This document shows, one piece after another, positions 14,856-21,640 of a stretch of DNA of 21,640 nt (position 1 is the first letter of the stretch; each line of letters starts with the position of its first letter). The notes beneath the pieces were generated by a model. That model was given only the letters and a program-made list of their open reading frames with translations, had not been told where the DNA came from and ran no database searches. The position numbers and the translations under genes are program-made. The DNA lies in assembly GCA_035649575.1 (NCBI GenBank), contig DASRJH010000132.1, positions 1 through 21,640 of the forward strand, read 5' to 3'. This stretch comes from DASVAL01 sp035649575. GTDB lineage: Bacteria; Planctomycetota; UBA1135; UBA2386.

Positions 14856-14873
14856 CCGGGTCGCGTGACCTGG
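14856..14873. terminator. hairpin between convergent genes
   Basis: CCGGGTC (14856-14862) and GACCTGG (14867-14873) form a 7-bp stem with one G-U pair around GCGT. It starts one base after the alcohol dehydrogenase stop and 14 bases before the stop of the opposing lipoprotein gene. It has no U-run. Confidence 0.4.
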
Positions 14874-14887
14874 CGCAACCAAGGACG

Positions 14888-15481
14888 TCAGTCCGTCCAG
14901 GAGTAGACGTCCATCACGACGCCTTCGTGGAAGGTAAGAGTGAGACCCTTCCTGCCCATCTCGTAGCGCCACTCCACGCGTCCGTCTTTCTCGAGCCCAA
15001 AAGAATCCGGCACACCGAGCTGATCCAGCACCTGTTGCATGCTGAGCATGAAGAGGGATCGGCGAACTTCTGCCCGCGTCGCCTCGTTCGCGAGCTGATC
15101 GACCGCGAGTTCCACACTCGCGGTCCTTCTCGGTGGCGGCAGAGTGGCCCGCGGCGCCATGGTTGCGTAACGCGTCGCGGCGCCGCGCAGCTGGGCGACT
15201 TCACGCTCGAGCGCCTCGAGGCGCTCGTGCAGCGAGGACAGCGAAGCGTCCGCGGGCGTGCGTTCCGACGCGGCGACCGCCGGCGCCGCTGCGCCGACGA
15301 GGTCTTGGTGCACCGGCGCCCCTGATCGCGTTCGCAGCGCGGCGACCAGTTCCTCCATGTGCTCGAACAGTTGGCGCGTGGTCTCAGCGTCGAGTGCGGG
15401 CGGCGTTGGCGGCGGCGTGTGATCGCAAGCTGCGAAGGCGAGGACCGCGCAGAGGACAGCTCGAGAGAGAGTCGTTCGCAT
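14888..15481 (-). CDS. lipoprotein with coiled coil and BamE-like C-terminus
   Basis: This 197-residue protein starts at the ATG at 15481 (a GTG at 15490 is also in frame). A lipoprotein signal follows, with cysteine at residue 19 in LAFAAC, and then a Pro-rich spacer. A heptad-like helix (LHERLEALEREVAQLRG) suggests a coiled coil. The C-terminal 60 residues (QQVLDQLGVPDSF, then VEWRYEMGRKGLTLTFHEG, then VMDVYSW) have the spacing of the SmpA/OmlA (BamE-like) fold: Gly-x-Pro-Asp, then W-x-Y, then F-x-x-G-x-V. It is probably anchored in the membrane on the periplasmic side. The BamE-like link is by pattern only, and the role is unknown. It converges on the alcohol dehydrogenase gene. Confidence 0.82.
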   Translation of the reverse strand: MRTTLSRAVLCAVLAFAACDHTPPPTPPALDAETTRQLFEHMEELVAALRTRSGAPVHQDLVGAAAPAVAASERTPADASLSSLHERLEALEREVAQLRGAATRYATMAPRATLPPPRRTASVELAVDQLANEATRAEVRRSLFMLSMQQVLDQLGVPDSFGLEKDGRVEWRYEMGRKGLTLTFHEGVVMDVYSWTD

Positions 15482-15496
15482 CGATGTCACCGTGAG

Positions 15497-15612
15497 TCAT
15501 CGGATCGTAGTGCGCTCGGCGACGGGCGAACGTGTCCACTCGAGCACCTTCTTGCCCCACAGCATGCGCAGGTAGTTGTGCAGCGGGCTGCGAGCAGCAG
15601 CACGTTTGCGCG
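15497..15612 (-). pseudogene. remnant: FAD-domain tail of a DNA photolyase/cryptochrome
   Basis: Between the aquaporin stop and the lipoprotein gene, the minus strand reads LHNYLRMLWGKKVLEW followed by TRSPVAERTTIR and a TGA at 15497-15499. The motif H-[NG]-[YF]-[LM]-R-M-x-W-[GA]-K-K-[IV]-L-E-W is a signature of the C-terminal FAD-binding domain of photolyases and cryptochromes. Intact proteins continue for about 60 or more residues with a further conserved block, which is missing here. Upstream, the frame runs into the aquaporin gene, so the whole N-terminal part is gone. Only about 28-38 codons survive. It is a relic of a deleted photolyase gene, without a usable start. Confidence 0.7.
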
Positions 15613-16341
15613 CTATGGGTTCTGGACCTGGCGGGCGGTGACGAGCGGCTCTCGACGGTCTTCGAGCACGAACTTGTAGAGGAAGCCCGCGGCGGCCGCG
15701 CCGGCGAGCGGCATGACCCAGAACATCCAGAGCTGCGCCATCGCCCAGCCGCCGACGAACAGGGCTGGTCCCGTGCTGCGCGCGGGATTCACCGACGTGT
15801 TCGTGACCGGAATGCTGATCAAGTGGATCAGCGTGAGCGCGAGCCCGATCGCGAGGCCCGCGAAGCCGGGCGCGGCGCGACGATGCGTGGCGCCCAGGAT
15901 CACGAGCAGGAACATGAACGTCATGACGAACTCGGTGACCGCGCCCGAGACCAGCGAGTAGCTGCCGGGCGAATGGTCCGCGTAGCCGTTCGCAGCGAAG
16001 CCGCCCTCGAGGGTGAATCTGGCGTCGCCAGTCGCGATCACGTAGAGCACGGTGGCTCCGGCGAAGCCGCCGACGACCTGCGCAGCGACATACGGCAGGA
16101 GCTGCGCGCCGGGGAACCGCCCGCCAGCCCAGAGGCCGACCGATACCGCGGGATTGAAATGTCCACCCGAGATCGGGCCCAACGCATACGCGCCGGTGAG
16201 CACGGTCAGGCCAAACGCGAACGAAACCCCTACGAGCCCGATGCCGACCTGCGGAAACGCAGCGGCGAGGACTGCGCTGCCGCAGCCACCAAGAACGAGC
16301 CAGAACGTGCCGAGGAACTCTGCCGATAGTTTCGCAAACAT
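15613..16341 (-). CDS. aqpZ: aquaporin Z (water channel)
   Basis: This 242-residue major intrinsic protein, close in length to the E. coli AqpZ, has six membrane helices and both half-helix motifs: HFNPAVSVG (residues 61-69) and SVNPARSTG (183-191). The water-selective filter is present as Phe43, His173, Thr182 and Arg188, matching AqpZ rather than a glycerol facilitator. TNTSVNPARSTG is a nearly diagnostic AqpZ string. It passes water across the cytoplasmic membrane. The ATG at 16341 follows AAAGGAG with eight bases of spacing, so the start is firm. The frame runs on far upstream, but only as shadow of the divergent gene. It is divergent from the 928-residue secreted protein. Confidence 0.96.
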   Translation of the reverse strand: MFAKLSAEFLGTFWLVLGGCGSAVLAAAFPQVGIGLVGVSFAFGLTVLTGAYALGPISGGHFNPAVSVGLWAGGRFPGAQLLPYVAAQVVGGFAGATVLYVIATGDARFTLEGGFAANGYADHSPGSYSLVSGAVTEFVMTFMFLLVILGATHRRAAPGFAGLAIGLALTLIHLISIPVTNTSVNPARSTGPALFVGGWAMAQLWMFWVMPLAGAAAAGFLYKFVLEDRREPLVTARQVQNP

Positions 16342-16349
16342 CGCTCTCT

Positions 16350-16356
16350 CTCCTTT
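16350..16356 (-). promoter_or_regulatory. Shine-Dalgarno site of aquaporin
   Basis: On the minus strand AAAGGAG lies eight bases before the ATG at 16341. It fixes the aquaporin start within a frame that is open over several kilobases. Confidence 0.85.
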
Positions 16357-16409
16357 GTGGTTTTCGGGCCCGGTATCGGGACGTGTCGCGCTCGCCCAGC
16401 CCTGCAGCT

Positions 16410-16420
16410 GGACTGAGTCC
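16410..16420. promoter_or_regulatory. short perfect dyad in divergent promoter region
   Basis: GGACTGAGTCC is a perfect 5-bp inverted repeat around a central base, in the 141-base gap between the divergent aquaporin and 928-residue genes. It may be an operator half, but short dyads also arise by chance in GC-rich DNA. Confidence 0.25.
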
Positions 16421-16482
16421 GGTATTCGACGCCTGGTCGAGTGAATCGGCAATGAGGTCGAGAACAAGGCTGCGCGGGTAAC

Positions 16483-19269
16483 ATGGTTGCTCGCATGCGC
16501 GCGCTTCGTCGCCTCGTCGTCGTCGCCTTTCCTCTCCTCGTCGCCGCGGAGCCATCCGCCCAGGACAAGCCGGTCGCAGTCGGCAAGCTCGGCGCGAGCG
16601 TCGAGCTCGGCAAGGGGTGGCGGTCCGACAAGCGCGAGGGTCGCGAACGCTTCGAAGGATCGGAGCCGACACGCTTGTTCCGGCGCGCGCGCGAGATGTG
16701 GATCGAGGTCACGGAGCTGCGCACGCTCGTCGAGAACCAAGGCGACCTGGGCCGCCTGCTGGACAGTTACGGCTACTGTGGCGACGGCCAGCCGTTCGAG
16801 TTCGTTCGCGAGGCGAACTGGATGCGTGCGACGCGCGACGCCGTCCCGCCCAAGGGCGACTGGGCGATCCGATTCGAGATCCTCGCGAAGGACGGACTCG
16901 CCTACCACCTGCTTGGTTATGCGAACCCGCGGGACGCCGATTTCCTGCACCAGGAAGTCGAGGACTTCCGCGAAGGCTTCGAGTTCCCGAACGCCGGCAG
17001 CGCGTGGCAGAAGGAGCTCGCGCCGGAGGAACACGTGGTCGCGGCCGGAGCCTTCGAGCTCACGTTCACGGCGCGTCCGTTCGTGCTGACCAAGGGACAG
17101 CTCGTCAGCGGCGAGTTGTACAGGCTGCAGAGCGTCGATCGCAAGCACGAGCACGTCCTGTCGGTGTTCGAGGCCGGGCGCATCTCGTCGACCCAGCAGG
17201 CACTCGACGAAGAAGCGCGCCGCCTGCGCGCGTGGAGCGAGTCGTTCACGGAGCGGCGGCGCAGCGAGTCCGGTGTCGGCGACGAGCTGCGCGGCTTCCT
17301 GTGCGGTGAGGCCGGTGAGCGGGTCCTCGCCACGATGGTCGTGCCGCTCGGCGAGCGGCGCTGGATGTTCTTCCGCTACTGGTGCCCTGGCGTGGCGGAC
17401 GATCCGCGGCCCGAGCGCGACGCCCTGTTCGCGTCGGTGAAGCGCCGGCCGGCGGAGGGCGCGCTGTCGTTGCCGCCGCTCGCCGGCGCTGCGCCCGAAC
17501 GACCCGCTGACGCGGTGGCGCGCCTCTGCGCCACCCTGCCGGAGGTCATCGCGTTCGAGTGCGGCTGGCCGGACCACGCCGAGCGCGACGGCGACGGCTG
17601 GCTGGTTCGGGGGTGGGACAGCGTGCTGCGAGTGACCGCGAAGGGAGTCGAGACCTTGTTCGCGCAGCGCGGCGGCTCGTGGTTCGCGTTGCGATGGCGC
17701 GGCGACCTGCTCGTGGGATCGGGCGGCGACGTGCGGAAGATCGATGGCGGCGCGCGCGCCGGTCAGCAGTTGTTCACTGCGAGCTGTGCTTGCGTCGTGC
17801 AGGACGACTTGTTGCTCGTGCGCACGCAGGACACGGCGCTGACGGAGGTCGGCATGGGCACGGCGCCGGAAGCTCTCGTGCGCCGCAGCCCATCGGGCAT
17901 CGAAGCGACGCTGTTGCGCTTGCCGCACACCGGCGCCGACCGGATCGCCGTGGCACGGGATCACTCGCGGGCGCTGGTCGGCGGCTCCGACCACGCGCCG
18001 TCGTTCGCGCCGGGCGGGAATGCAACGTGGCTCGTGGTCGCCGATCTCGAGCGCCGCGAGACGTCCACCCTCGGTGAGTGGAGCTCTGTGGCGTTCGCCG
18101 TCGCCGCCGGCGAGCACTGGCTCGTGACCGGCACTCCGCGCGGGGAGCCAAGCGGCATCTGGCTCGTGCGCTCGTCGGGCGAGCGGGAGGCGCTGCTCAC
18201 TGGCGGCAACGCGATCGGCCTCGAGATCGACGGCGAGAACCTCGTGCTGCTGCAGCGCGTCGGCAACCGATGCGTGCTTCGCGAGCTGCCGCTGGCTCGG
18301 TGTCGCACCGAGGCGCGTTTCTGCCAGCCGTTCACGGCCGATCACCTCGCCGAGATCGGCGCGCGGCTCGTCGCCGAGCTCGGTCCCGGCGCGGCACCGC
18401 GCTCCGCTTCGCAGCTCGCGGCGGCGCGCCAGCGCGCGAGCGCGATCGCGAAGGTGATGTGCGGCGCCGAGCTGCCGTCGTCGTCGGCCGACGTCGACGC
18501 TCTGGTCGGCTCGGTTGCATACGGCGGCGTCGCGCCGCGCGCGAGGCTCGTGCTCGGCCTGCTGGTCGCGTCGACCTGGGTCGATCTCGGCGCCGAGTGG
18601 GTCGAGAGCGCGGTCGACTGGACGGACTGGCAGGTGGCCGGTGTGCCAGGTGAGGGCTCCGTAATGACCATGCTGGTCGATCCACGCAACATGGTGACGG
18701 CGGCGATCGAGGGTGAGCACGACTCGTTCCGCAGGGCGCAGCCGGCGCGCGACGGCCGCGCCGTGTTGATCGGCCTCGACCACGACGCGCTGCTCGAGCG
18801 CGCGGCGGCGATCGTGCCGGCGGATCTGGCAGCGGCGATCGCGAACGGCGACACGACGCGGCTCACGGCGATCCTCGACGCGTGGCCCGCCAACCCGCAG
18901 CTGCGGCGCGCCGTCTACGGTGGGCTTGCCTCGGCCGGCAAGTTGCGCGAGGTCGAGGCGCTCGCTACGCCGCGTGCGGCGGTCGTACAGCCCGCTGCCG
19001 ACGACCTCGTCGCGTGGCTCACGGCGAAGAGTCAGCGCATGGAGGACGCGGCCGGCGCGCGCGAGGTGTTCGACGAAGCGATGCGCGCCGTGCAGCAGCA
19101 TCCTCGAGAAGCGCGGCTGTATCTGGTGCTCGGCCGCGCCGCCGCGCGCGCGTTCCGCGAGCAGCCGTTGAAGGCGAGGCAGTGCTTCGATCGCGTGCTG
19201 GCGCTGCAGGGCTGGGGCGACGCCGCCGACCGTGCGCGCGCCGAGCTGCAGGCGCTCGATCGCAAGTAG
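16483..19269 (+). CDS. large secreted protein of unknown function
   Basis: This 928-residue protein starts at the ATG at 16483; a second ATG at 16495 would work equally well. The signal peptide is MRALRRLVVVAFPLLVAAEP, with likely cleavage after SAQ. The first third has mixed alpha/beta composition and many charged residues. The middle (about 360-640) has repeated strand-like stretches (WLVRGWDSVLRVTAKGVETL, LLVGSGGDVRKIDGG, IWLVRSSGEREALL) that resemble beta-propeller or WD40-like blades. The last 120 residues form helical pairs of TPR character (ATPRAAVVQPAADDL, LYLVLGRAAARAF, CFDRVLALQGWGD). No catalytic motif is recognised. The middle region may be a propeller that binds a ligand; this is inference. 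A small membrane protein gene follows 35 bases later. Confidence 0.82.
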   Translation: MVARMRALRRLVVVAFPLLVAAEPSAQDKPVAVGKLGASVELGKGWRSDKREGRERFEGSEPTRLFRRAREMWIEVTELRTLVENQGDLGRLLDSYGYCGDGQPFEFVREANWMRATRDAVPPKGDWAIRFEILAKDGLAYHLLGYANPRDADFLHQEVEDFREGFEFPNAGSAWQKELAPEEHVVAAGAFELTFTARPFVLTKGQLVSGELYRLQSVDRKHEHVLSVFEAGRISSTQQALDEEARRLRAWSESFTERRRSESGVGDELRGFLCGEAGERVLATMVVPLGERRWMFFRYWCPGVADDPRPERDALFASVKRRPAEGALSLPPLAGAAPERPADAVARLCATLPEVIAFECGWPDHAERDGDGWLVRGWDSVLRVTAKGVETLFAQRGGSWFALRWRGDLLVGSGGDVRKIDGGARAGQQLFTASCACVVQDDLLLVRTQDTALTEVGMGTAPEALVRRSPSGIEATLLRLPHTGADRIAVARDHSRALVGGSDHAPSFAPGGNATWLVVADLERRETSTLGEWSSVAFAVAAGEHWLVTGTPRGEPSGIWLVRSSGEREALLTGGNAIGLEIDGENLVLLQRVGNRCVLRELPLARCRTEARFCQPFTADHLAEIGARLVAELGPGAAPRSASQLAAARQRASAIAKVMCGAELPSSSADVDALVGSVAYGGVAPRARLVLGLLVASTWVDLGAEWVESAVDWTDWQVAGVPGEGSVMTMLVDPRNMVTAAIEGEHDSFRRAQPARDGRAVLIGLDHDALLERAAAIVPADLAAAIANGDTTRLTAILDAWPANPQLRRAVYGGLASAGKLREVEALATPRAAVVQPAADDLVAWLTAKSQRMEDAAGAREVFDEAMRAVQQHPREARLYLVLGRAAARAFREQPLKARQCFDRVLALQGWGDAADRARAELQALDRK

Positions 19270-19304
19270 GGCGCCGCCGGGCAGCGTGCAGTAGGTTCCT
19301 GCGC

Positions 19305-19679
19305 GTGAACACTGTCGACGAGCCGTGGGATCCCGACGCACCACTGCGCGAACGGCTGATCGCGCGAGGGCCGGCCATCGCGGTGCTCGCGGCGATGATC
19401 GGAGTGTCGGCACGGCTCGTCTGGCTGTGGACGTCGGGGATCATCGAGACGGAGCCGTTCTTCGGGTCCACGGCCTGGAATCTCGCGATCGCGCTTCCCG
19501 CCGCTGCCATCCTGACCGCGTGGTGGGGGATCGTGAAGTCGCGCGAGCGACGGCGGGAACGGGAACTCTCGGCGCTCATGCCCGACGAGCCGCTCTCGAG
19601 TTGGCATCGACGCATCCGACGGGTCGATGCGAAGCTCGGGTCGGGTCCGCCGCGATGTTCGGTTCGACGCGCGAGATGA
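19305..19679 (+). CDS. small two-TM membrane protein
   Basis: This 124-residue protein is translated from GTG at 19305, with a weak AGG nearby (GTAGGTTCCTGCGC). It begins with an acidic segment (VDEPWDPDAPLRERL). Two membrane helices follow (AIAVLAAMIGVSARLVWLW and STAWNLAIALPAAAILTAWW), then a basic cytosolic tail (SRERRRERELSAL). No family is recognised. It lies 35 bases downstream of the 928-residue secreted protein on the same strand, so the two are probably co-transcribed. It could be an anchor or accessory for that protein, but this is only positional inference. Confidence 0.7.
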   Translation: MNTVDEPWDPDAPLRERLIARGPAIAVLAAMIGVSARLVWLWTSGIIETEPFFGSTAWNLAIALPAAAILTAWWGIVKSRERRRERELSALMPDEPLSSWHRRIRRVDAKLGSGPPRCSVRRAR

Positions 19680-19845
19680 TCCTTCGCCACGCCGCAACGT
19701 CGTGATCACATCGCCCGCATCCCGACCACCAGGTGATCGCTGGCATTTTGCGGTTTTCCCGTCCGTTCTCGAGCGCGCTGGCCTTCATGAGTCCGCAGGG
19801 ATCCGTCCTTGGCGACGTCAGGCCACGCGACCCTGCGGAGACACC

Positions 19846-19849
19846 GGAG
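19846..19849 (+). promoter_or_regulatory. Shine-Dalgarno site deciding the 19856 start
   Basis: GGAG lies six bases before the ATG at 19856. The frame is also open from an ATG at 19733, but the signal peptide begins at 19856, so this site decides the start. Confidence 0.6.
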
Positions 19850-19855
19850 ATACCC

Positions 19856-20599
19856 ATGAGAAACACCGTCATTTTCCTCGCCCTCGCTTCGTTCGCCACC
19901 ATTGCGAACGCCCAGTCCCTGTTCCTCACGAGCTTCGAGACCCCGAACTACATCGCCGGCCAATCGATCGATGGCATCGACAACTGGTTCTCGGCGCTCT
20001 CGCCGAACGCGCCGATCATCGCAAGCGATCCGGCACTCGCGAGCGGCGGCCGCCGCGCACTGCAGTGCTGGGGCGGCAGCCCCGAGCTCGAGTCCACCGG
20101 CGGGTTGCTCGACGGCGCTTGGGCGCAGCCAGTCGCGTTCGACCCACCGTGGGCACAGCAGGCGCTCGTGCGCGTGCAGTGCGACGTGCGTCTCGACGGC
20201 CCGGACACAGGCACCGGCCCCAACGACGACCTCGTCAGCGCCAACCTGATTGCGCGCAACGGCGTCGGCCAGTCGGCGAGCATGTTCCTTTCGTCGACCG
20301 GCCAGGTGTTCTGCAACTCGAGCGGCGAGGCGGGCTCGTTTGGCTACCAGTTCGCCACGCCGGTGGCGCTAGGCGAGTACTCGCGGCTCGCGATCATCTA
20401 CGACTACAGCACGCACCTCGCAGCGTTCGAGGTGAACGGAGTCATCGTCGGCGTGCTGCCGTTCGGCGGTGGCGCGGCCGAGGGGTTCCGTGGCGTGTTC
20501 CTCGAGTTCGCGGCATTCGACGATCCTCTGATCGTCGACCCGTCGCTCTACACGGGTTACTGGGACAAGGTCATGATCGTGGCCGCGCCGGCCAACTGA
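19856..20599 (+). CDS. secreted beta-sandwich-like protein
   Basis: This 247-residue protein has a clear signal peptide (MRNTVIFLALASFATIANAQ, cleavage after NAQ). The mature part is rich in beta-forming and Gly/Asn residues: SFETPNYIAGQSIDG near the N-terminus, RVQCDVRLDGPDTGTG and LIARNGVGQSASMFLSSTG in the middle, and LAIIYDYSTHLAAFEVNG, VIVGVLPFGGG and TGYWDKVMIVAA near the end. This layout (an opening with FETP, a sugar-like query, then a DYST/FEVNG strand pair) resembles concanavalin-like (LamG) domains of exported planctomycete proteins. It may bind glycans or act as a surface protein. It is preceded by 176 bases with an A/T-rich patch (GCATTTTGCGGTTTTCCC) that may hold a promoter. Confidence 0.82.
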   Translation: MRNTVIFLALASFATIANAQSLFLTSFETPNYIAGQSIDGIDNWFSALSPNAPIIASDPALASGGRRALQCWGGSPELESTGGLLDGAWAQPVAFDPPWAQQALVRVQCDVRLDGPDTGTGPNDDLVSANLIARNGVGQSASMFLSSTGQVFCNSSGEAGSFGYQFATPVALGEYSRLAIIYDYSTHLAAFEVNGVIVGVLPFGGGAAEGFRGVFLEFAAFDDPLIVDPSLYTGYWDKVMIVAAPAN

Positions 20600-20774
20600 C
20601 GAACCAGGAGGATCGGAAGCGCGTTGGATCGCCCCCCGGCAGTCGCGGCGACATTGCCGCCAGCGGCCGGGAGGAGCGGGCGCGCGTGCGCCAGGGCGTC
20701 CGGGTGGGGGACGGCTGTCGCGCTGTCGCGGCACGGGTCTTTCGCGAGATCCGACGCTCTGCGAGACTGCGGCG

Positions 20775-21640
20775 ATGCTGCTCGCGTTCACCGTGGCGAT
20801 CCTCGCCACCTGCCAGGATCCCAAACCCACGCAGACACCCGTGCCGGCGCCGCAGGCACCCGTGGCGACTGCCGAGGAGCGCACCGCCGCGGTCGAGGCC
20901 GCGACGCGCGCACTCGCGAAGCTCGCGCCGCGCCGCGCGGAGCTCGAAGAGGGTGAGTGGAAGGCCGCCGAAGAACGCATGGGCACAGCGGTGAGGGCGT
21001 TCACGGCGAATGCCGAGGGCCTCGAGTTCGAGCACTACGCGCGCTGCATCGAGGCGACGTGGAGCACGCAGTGCTTCGGCGCGTGCGCGCTGCTCTGCGA
21101 GTTTGCGCTGCAGCACAACAAACCGACTGCGGCGCTCCACTGCCAGCTCGGGATGGCGAAGTCCGCGCTCATGCAGGAGCACACGGTGCCGTTCCTGCAA
21201 CGCGGCTGGGCAGCGTCCGCAGCTGCCGCGTTCGCCGCCGCGCGCGAGCTCGCCAAGGACGATGCCCCCGAACCGGCGTTCCTGTTCCGCGCGGACGCGC
21301 TGTTCATCGCGCTCGACTTCGCCGCCGCGATCACAGAGCTCGACGCGCAGCTCGCGCACCCCAAGTTCGGCGACAACGTCAAGGACCGGCACTTTCTGCG
21401 CGCGTGGTTCCTCCTCGTCGGCGATCGGGCCGCGGACGCGGTCGCGGAGTTGGAGGCGGCGAAGGAGCGCGACGAAGGTCTGTTCCTGACCGTGCGCGCC
21501 CTGGCACTCGCCGGCCGCACCGAGCCTGCGCTCGCGAAGGCGCGCGCGGCGTGGCGCGACGACGCGAAGGCCGAGCACCTCACGCTGCTCGTCGACGTGC
21601 TGGCCTACGCGGGCGAGTTCGACGAGGCGCTCGAGCTGCT
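20775..21640 (+). CDS. putative lipoprotein with TPR-like repeats, 3' end outside window
   Basis: The ATG at 20775 opens a frame with strong third-position G/C bias that runs off the right edge after 288 codons without a stop. The N-terminus (MLLAFTVAILATCQDPK) has a lipobox-like LATC at residue 13, though it lacks the usual basic residues. A Pro/Ala spacer follows, then helical repeats of TPR character (LEFEHYARCIEATW, CALLCEFALQHNKPTAALHC, AAFAAARELAKDD, LAYAGEFDEALEL). Several cysteines cluster around residues 97-125. It is likely a periplasm-facing lipid-anchored repeat protein. The 175 bases before it hold no other gene and no clear terminator. No function is assigned. Confidence 0.75.
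   Translation, partial: MLLAFTVAILATCQDPKPTQTPVPAPQAPVATAEERTAAVEAATRALAKLAPRRAELEEGEWKAAEERMGTAVRAFTANAEGLEFEHYARCIEATWSTQCFGACALLCEFALQHNKPTAALHCQLGMAKSALMQEHTVPFLQRGWAASAAAAFAAARELAKDDAPEPAFLFRADALFIALDFAAAITELDAQLAHPKFGDNVKDRHFLRAWFLLVGDRAADAVAELEAAKERDEGLFLTVRALALAGRTEPALAKARAAWRDDAKAEHLTLLVDVLAYAGEFDEALEL

Noticed and set aside
12692..14878. A 728-codon minus-strand frame crossing both the ALDH and ADH genes
   Set aside because: It reads Arg-rich low-complexity sequence in frames offset from two well-supported enzymes, so it is a shadow.
16342..19413. Long minus-strand extension of the aquaporin frame covering the 928-residue gene
   Set aside because: Only the part from the ATG at 16341 matches AqpZ and has a ribosome-binding site. 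The remainder is shadow of the plus-strand coding sequence.
19740..19770. A sigma-54 type promoter (TGGCATTTTGCGG)
   Set aside because: The spacing between the GG and GC elements is six bases rather than the ten required.
19733..19855. An N-terminal extension of the 247-residue secreted protein from an ATG at 19733
   Set aside because: The signal peptide begins at 19856 with a GGAG six bases upstream; the extension would bury it.

Overview
The window is GC-rich DNA with strong G/C preference at third codon positions, and it reads as a chromosomal stretch of a planctomycete-like bacterium (Planctomycetota or a close neighbour). Four things point there. Two secreted proteins are of a kind common in that phylum, one of them with a C-terminal module containing the motif GCSLYANLD. 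There is a long FG-GAP/UnbV (CRTAC1-like) protein. There is an ECF sigma factor translationally coupled to a FecR-like membrane protein with a repeat tail. There is a secreted HEAT-repeat protein with a Pro/Gly/Ser linker. The taxonomic call is inference; no rRNA or other marker gene is present.

Layout. 3-1238: C-terminal part of a polytopic membrane protein, running in from the left edge (+). 1375-3099: secreted two-domain beta protein (+). 3113-4434: two-gene minus-strand operon of an isoprenylcysteine-methyltransferase-like membrane enzyme followed by a small RIO/InaA-like kinase. 4611-4898: short minus-strand coding stretch that looks like the tail of a larger gene. 5059-7194: secreted HEAT-repeat protein (+). 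7259-9600: ECF sigma factor and its coupled FecR/repeat membrane protein (-). 9625-9810: remnant of a parallel-beta-helix protein (-). 9881-12127: secreted seven-blade FG-GAP/UnbV protein (+). 12211-13701 (-) and 13844-14854 (+): divergent aldehyde dehydrogenase and zinc alcohol dehydrogenase around a palindromic site. 14888-15481: lipoprotein (-). 15497-15612: photolyase C-terminal remnant (-). 15613-16341: aquaporin Z (-). 16483-20599: three plus-strand genes (928-aa secreted orphan, small two-TM protein, secreted beta-sandwich-like protein). 20775 to the right edge: a lipoprotein with helical repeats, cut by the window end.

How the parts relate. Most products are exported, membrane-bound or envelope-related. 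The ECF sigma/FecR pair is a likely envelope-signal switch, with unknown targets. The ALDH/ADH pair could interconvert alcohols, aldehydes and acids under one shared operator. The methyltransferase and kinase probably act on the same lipid or envelope substrate.

No insertion sequence, CRISPR array, tRNA, rRNA, phage gene or recognisable defence system was seen. No gene-free gap exceeds 300 bases; the largest is the roughly 280 bases between the sigma-factor start and the FG-GAP gene, and it holds the beta-helix remnant. The least expected features are gene-tail remnants between intact genes, an FecR-type protein with an embedded membrane segment and an internal ribosome-binding site, and a hairpin at each of the four gene-to-gene convergent junctions.
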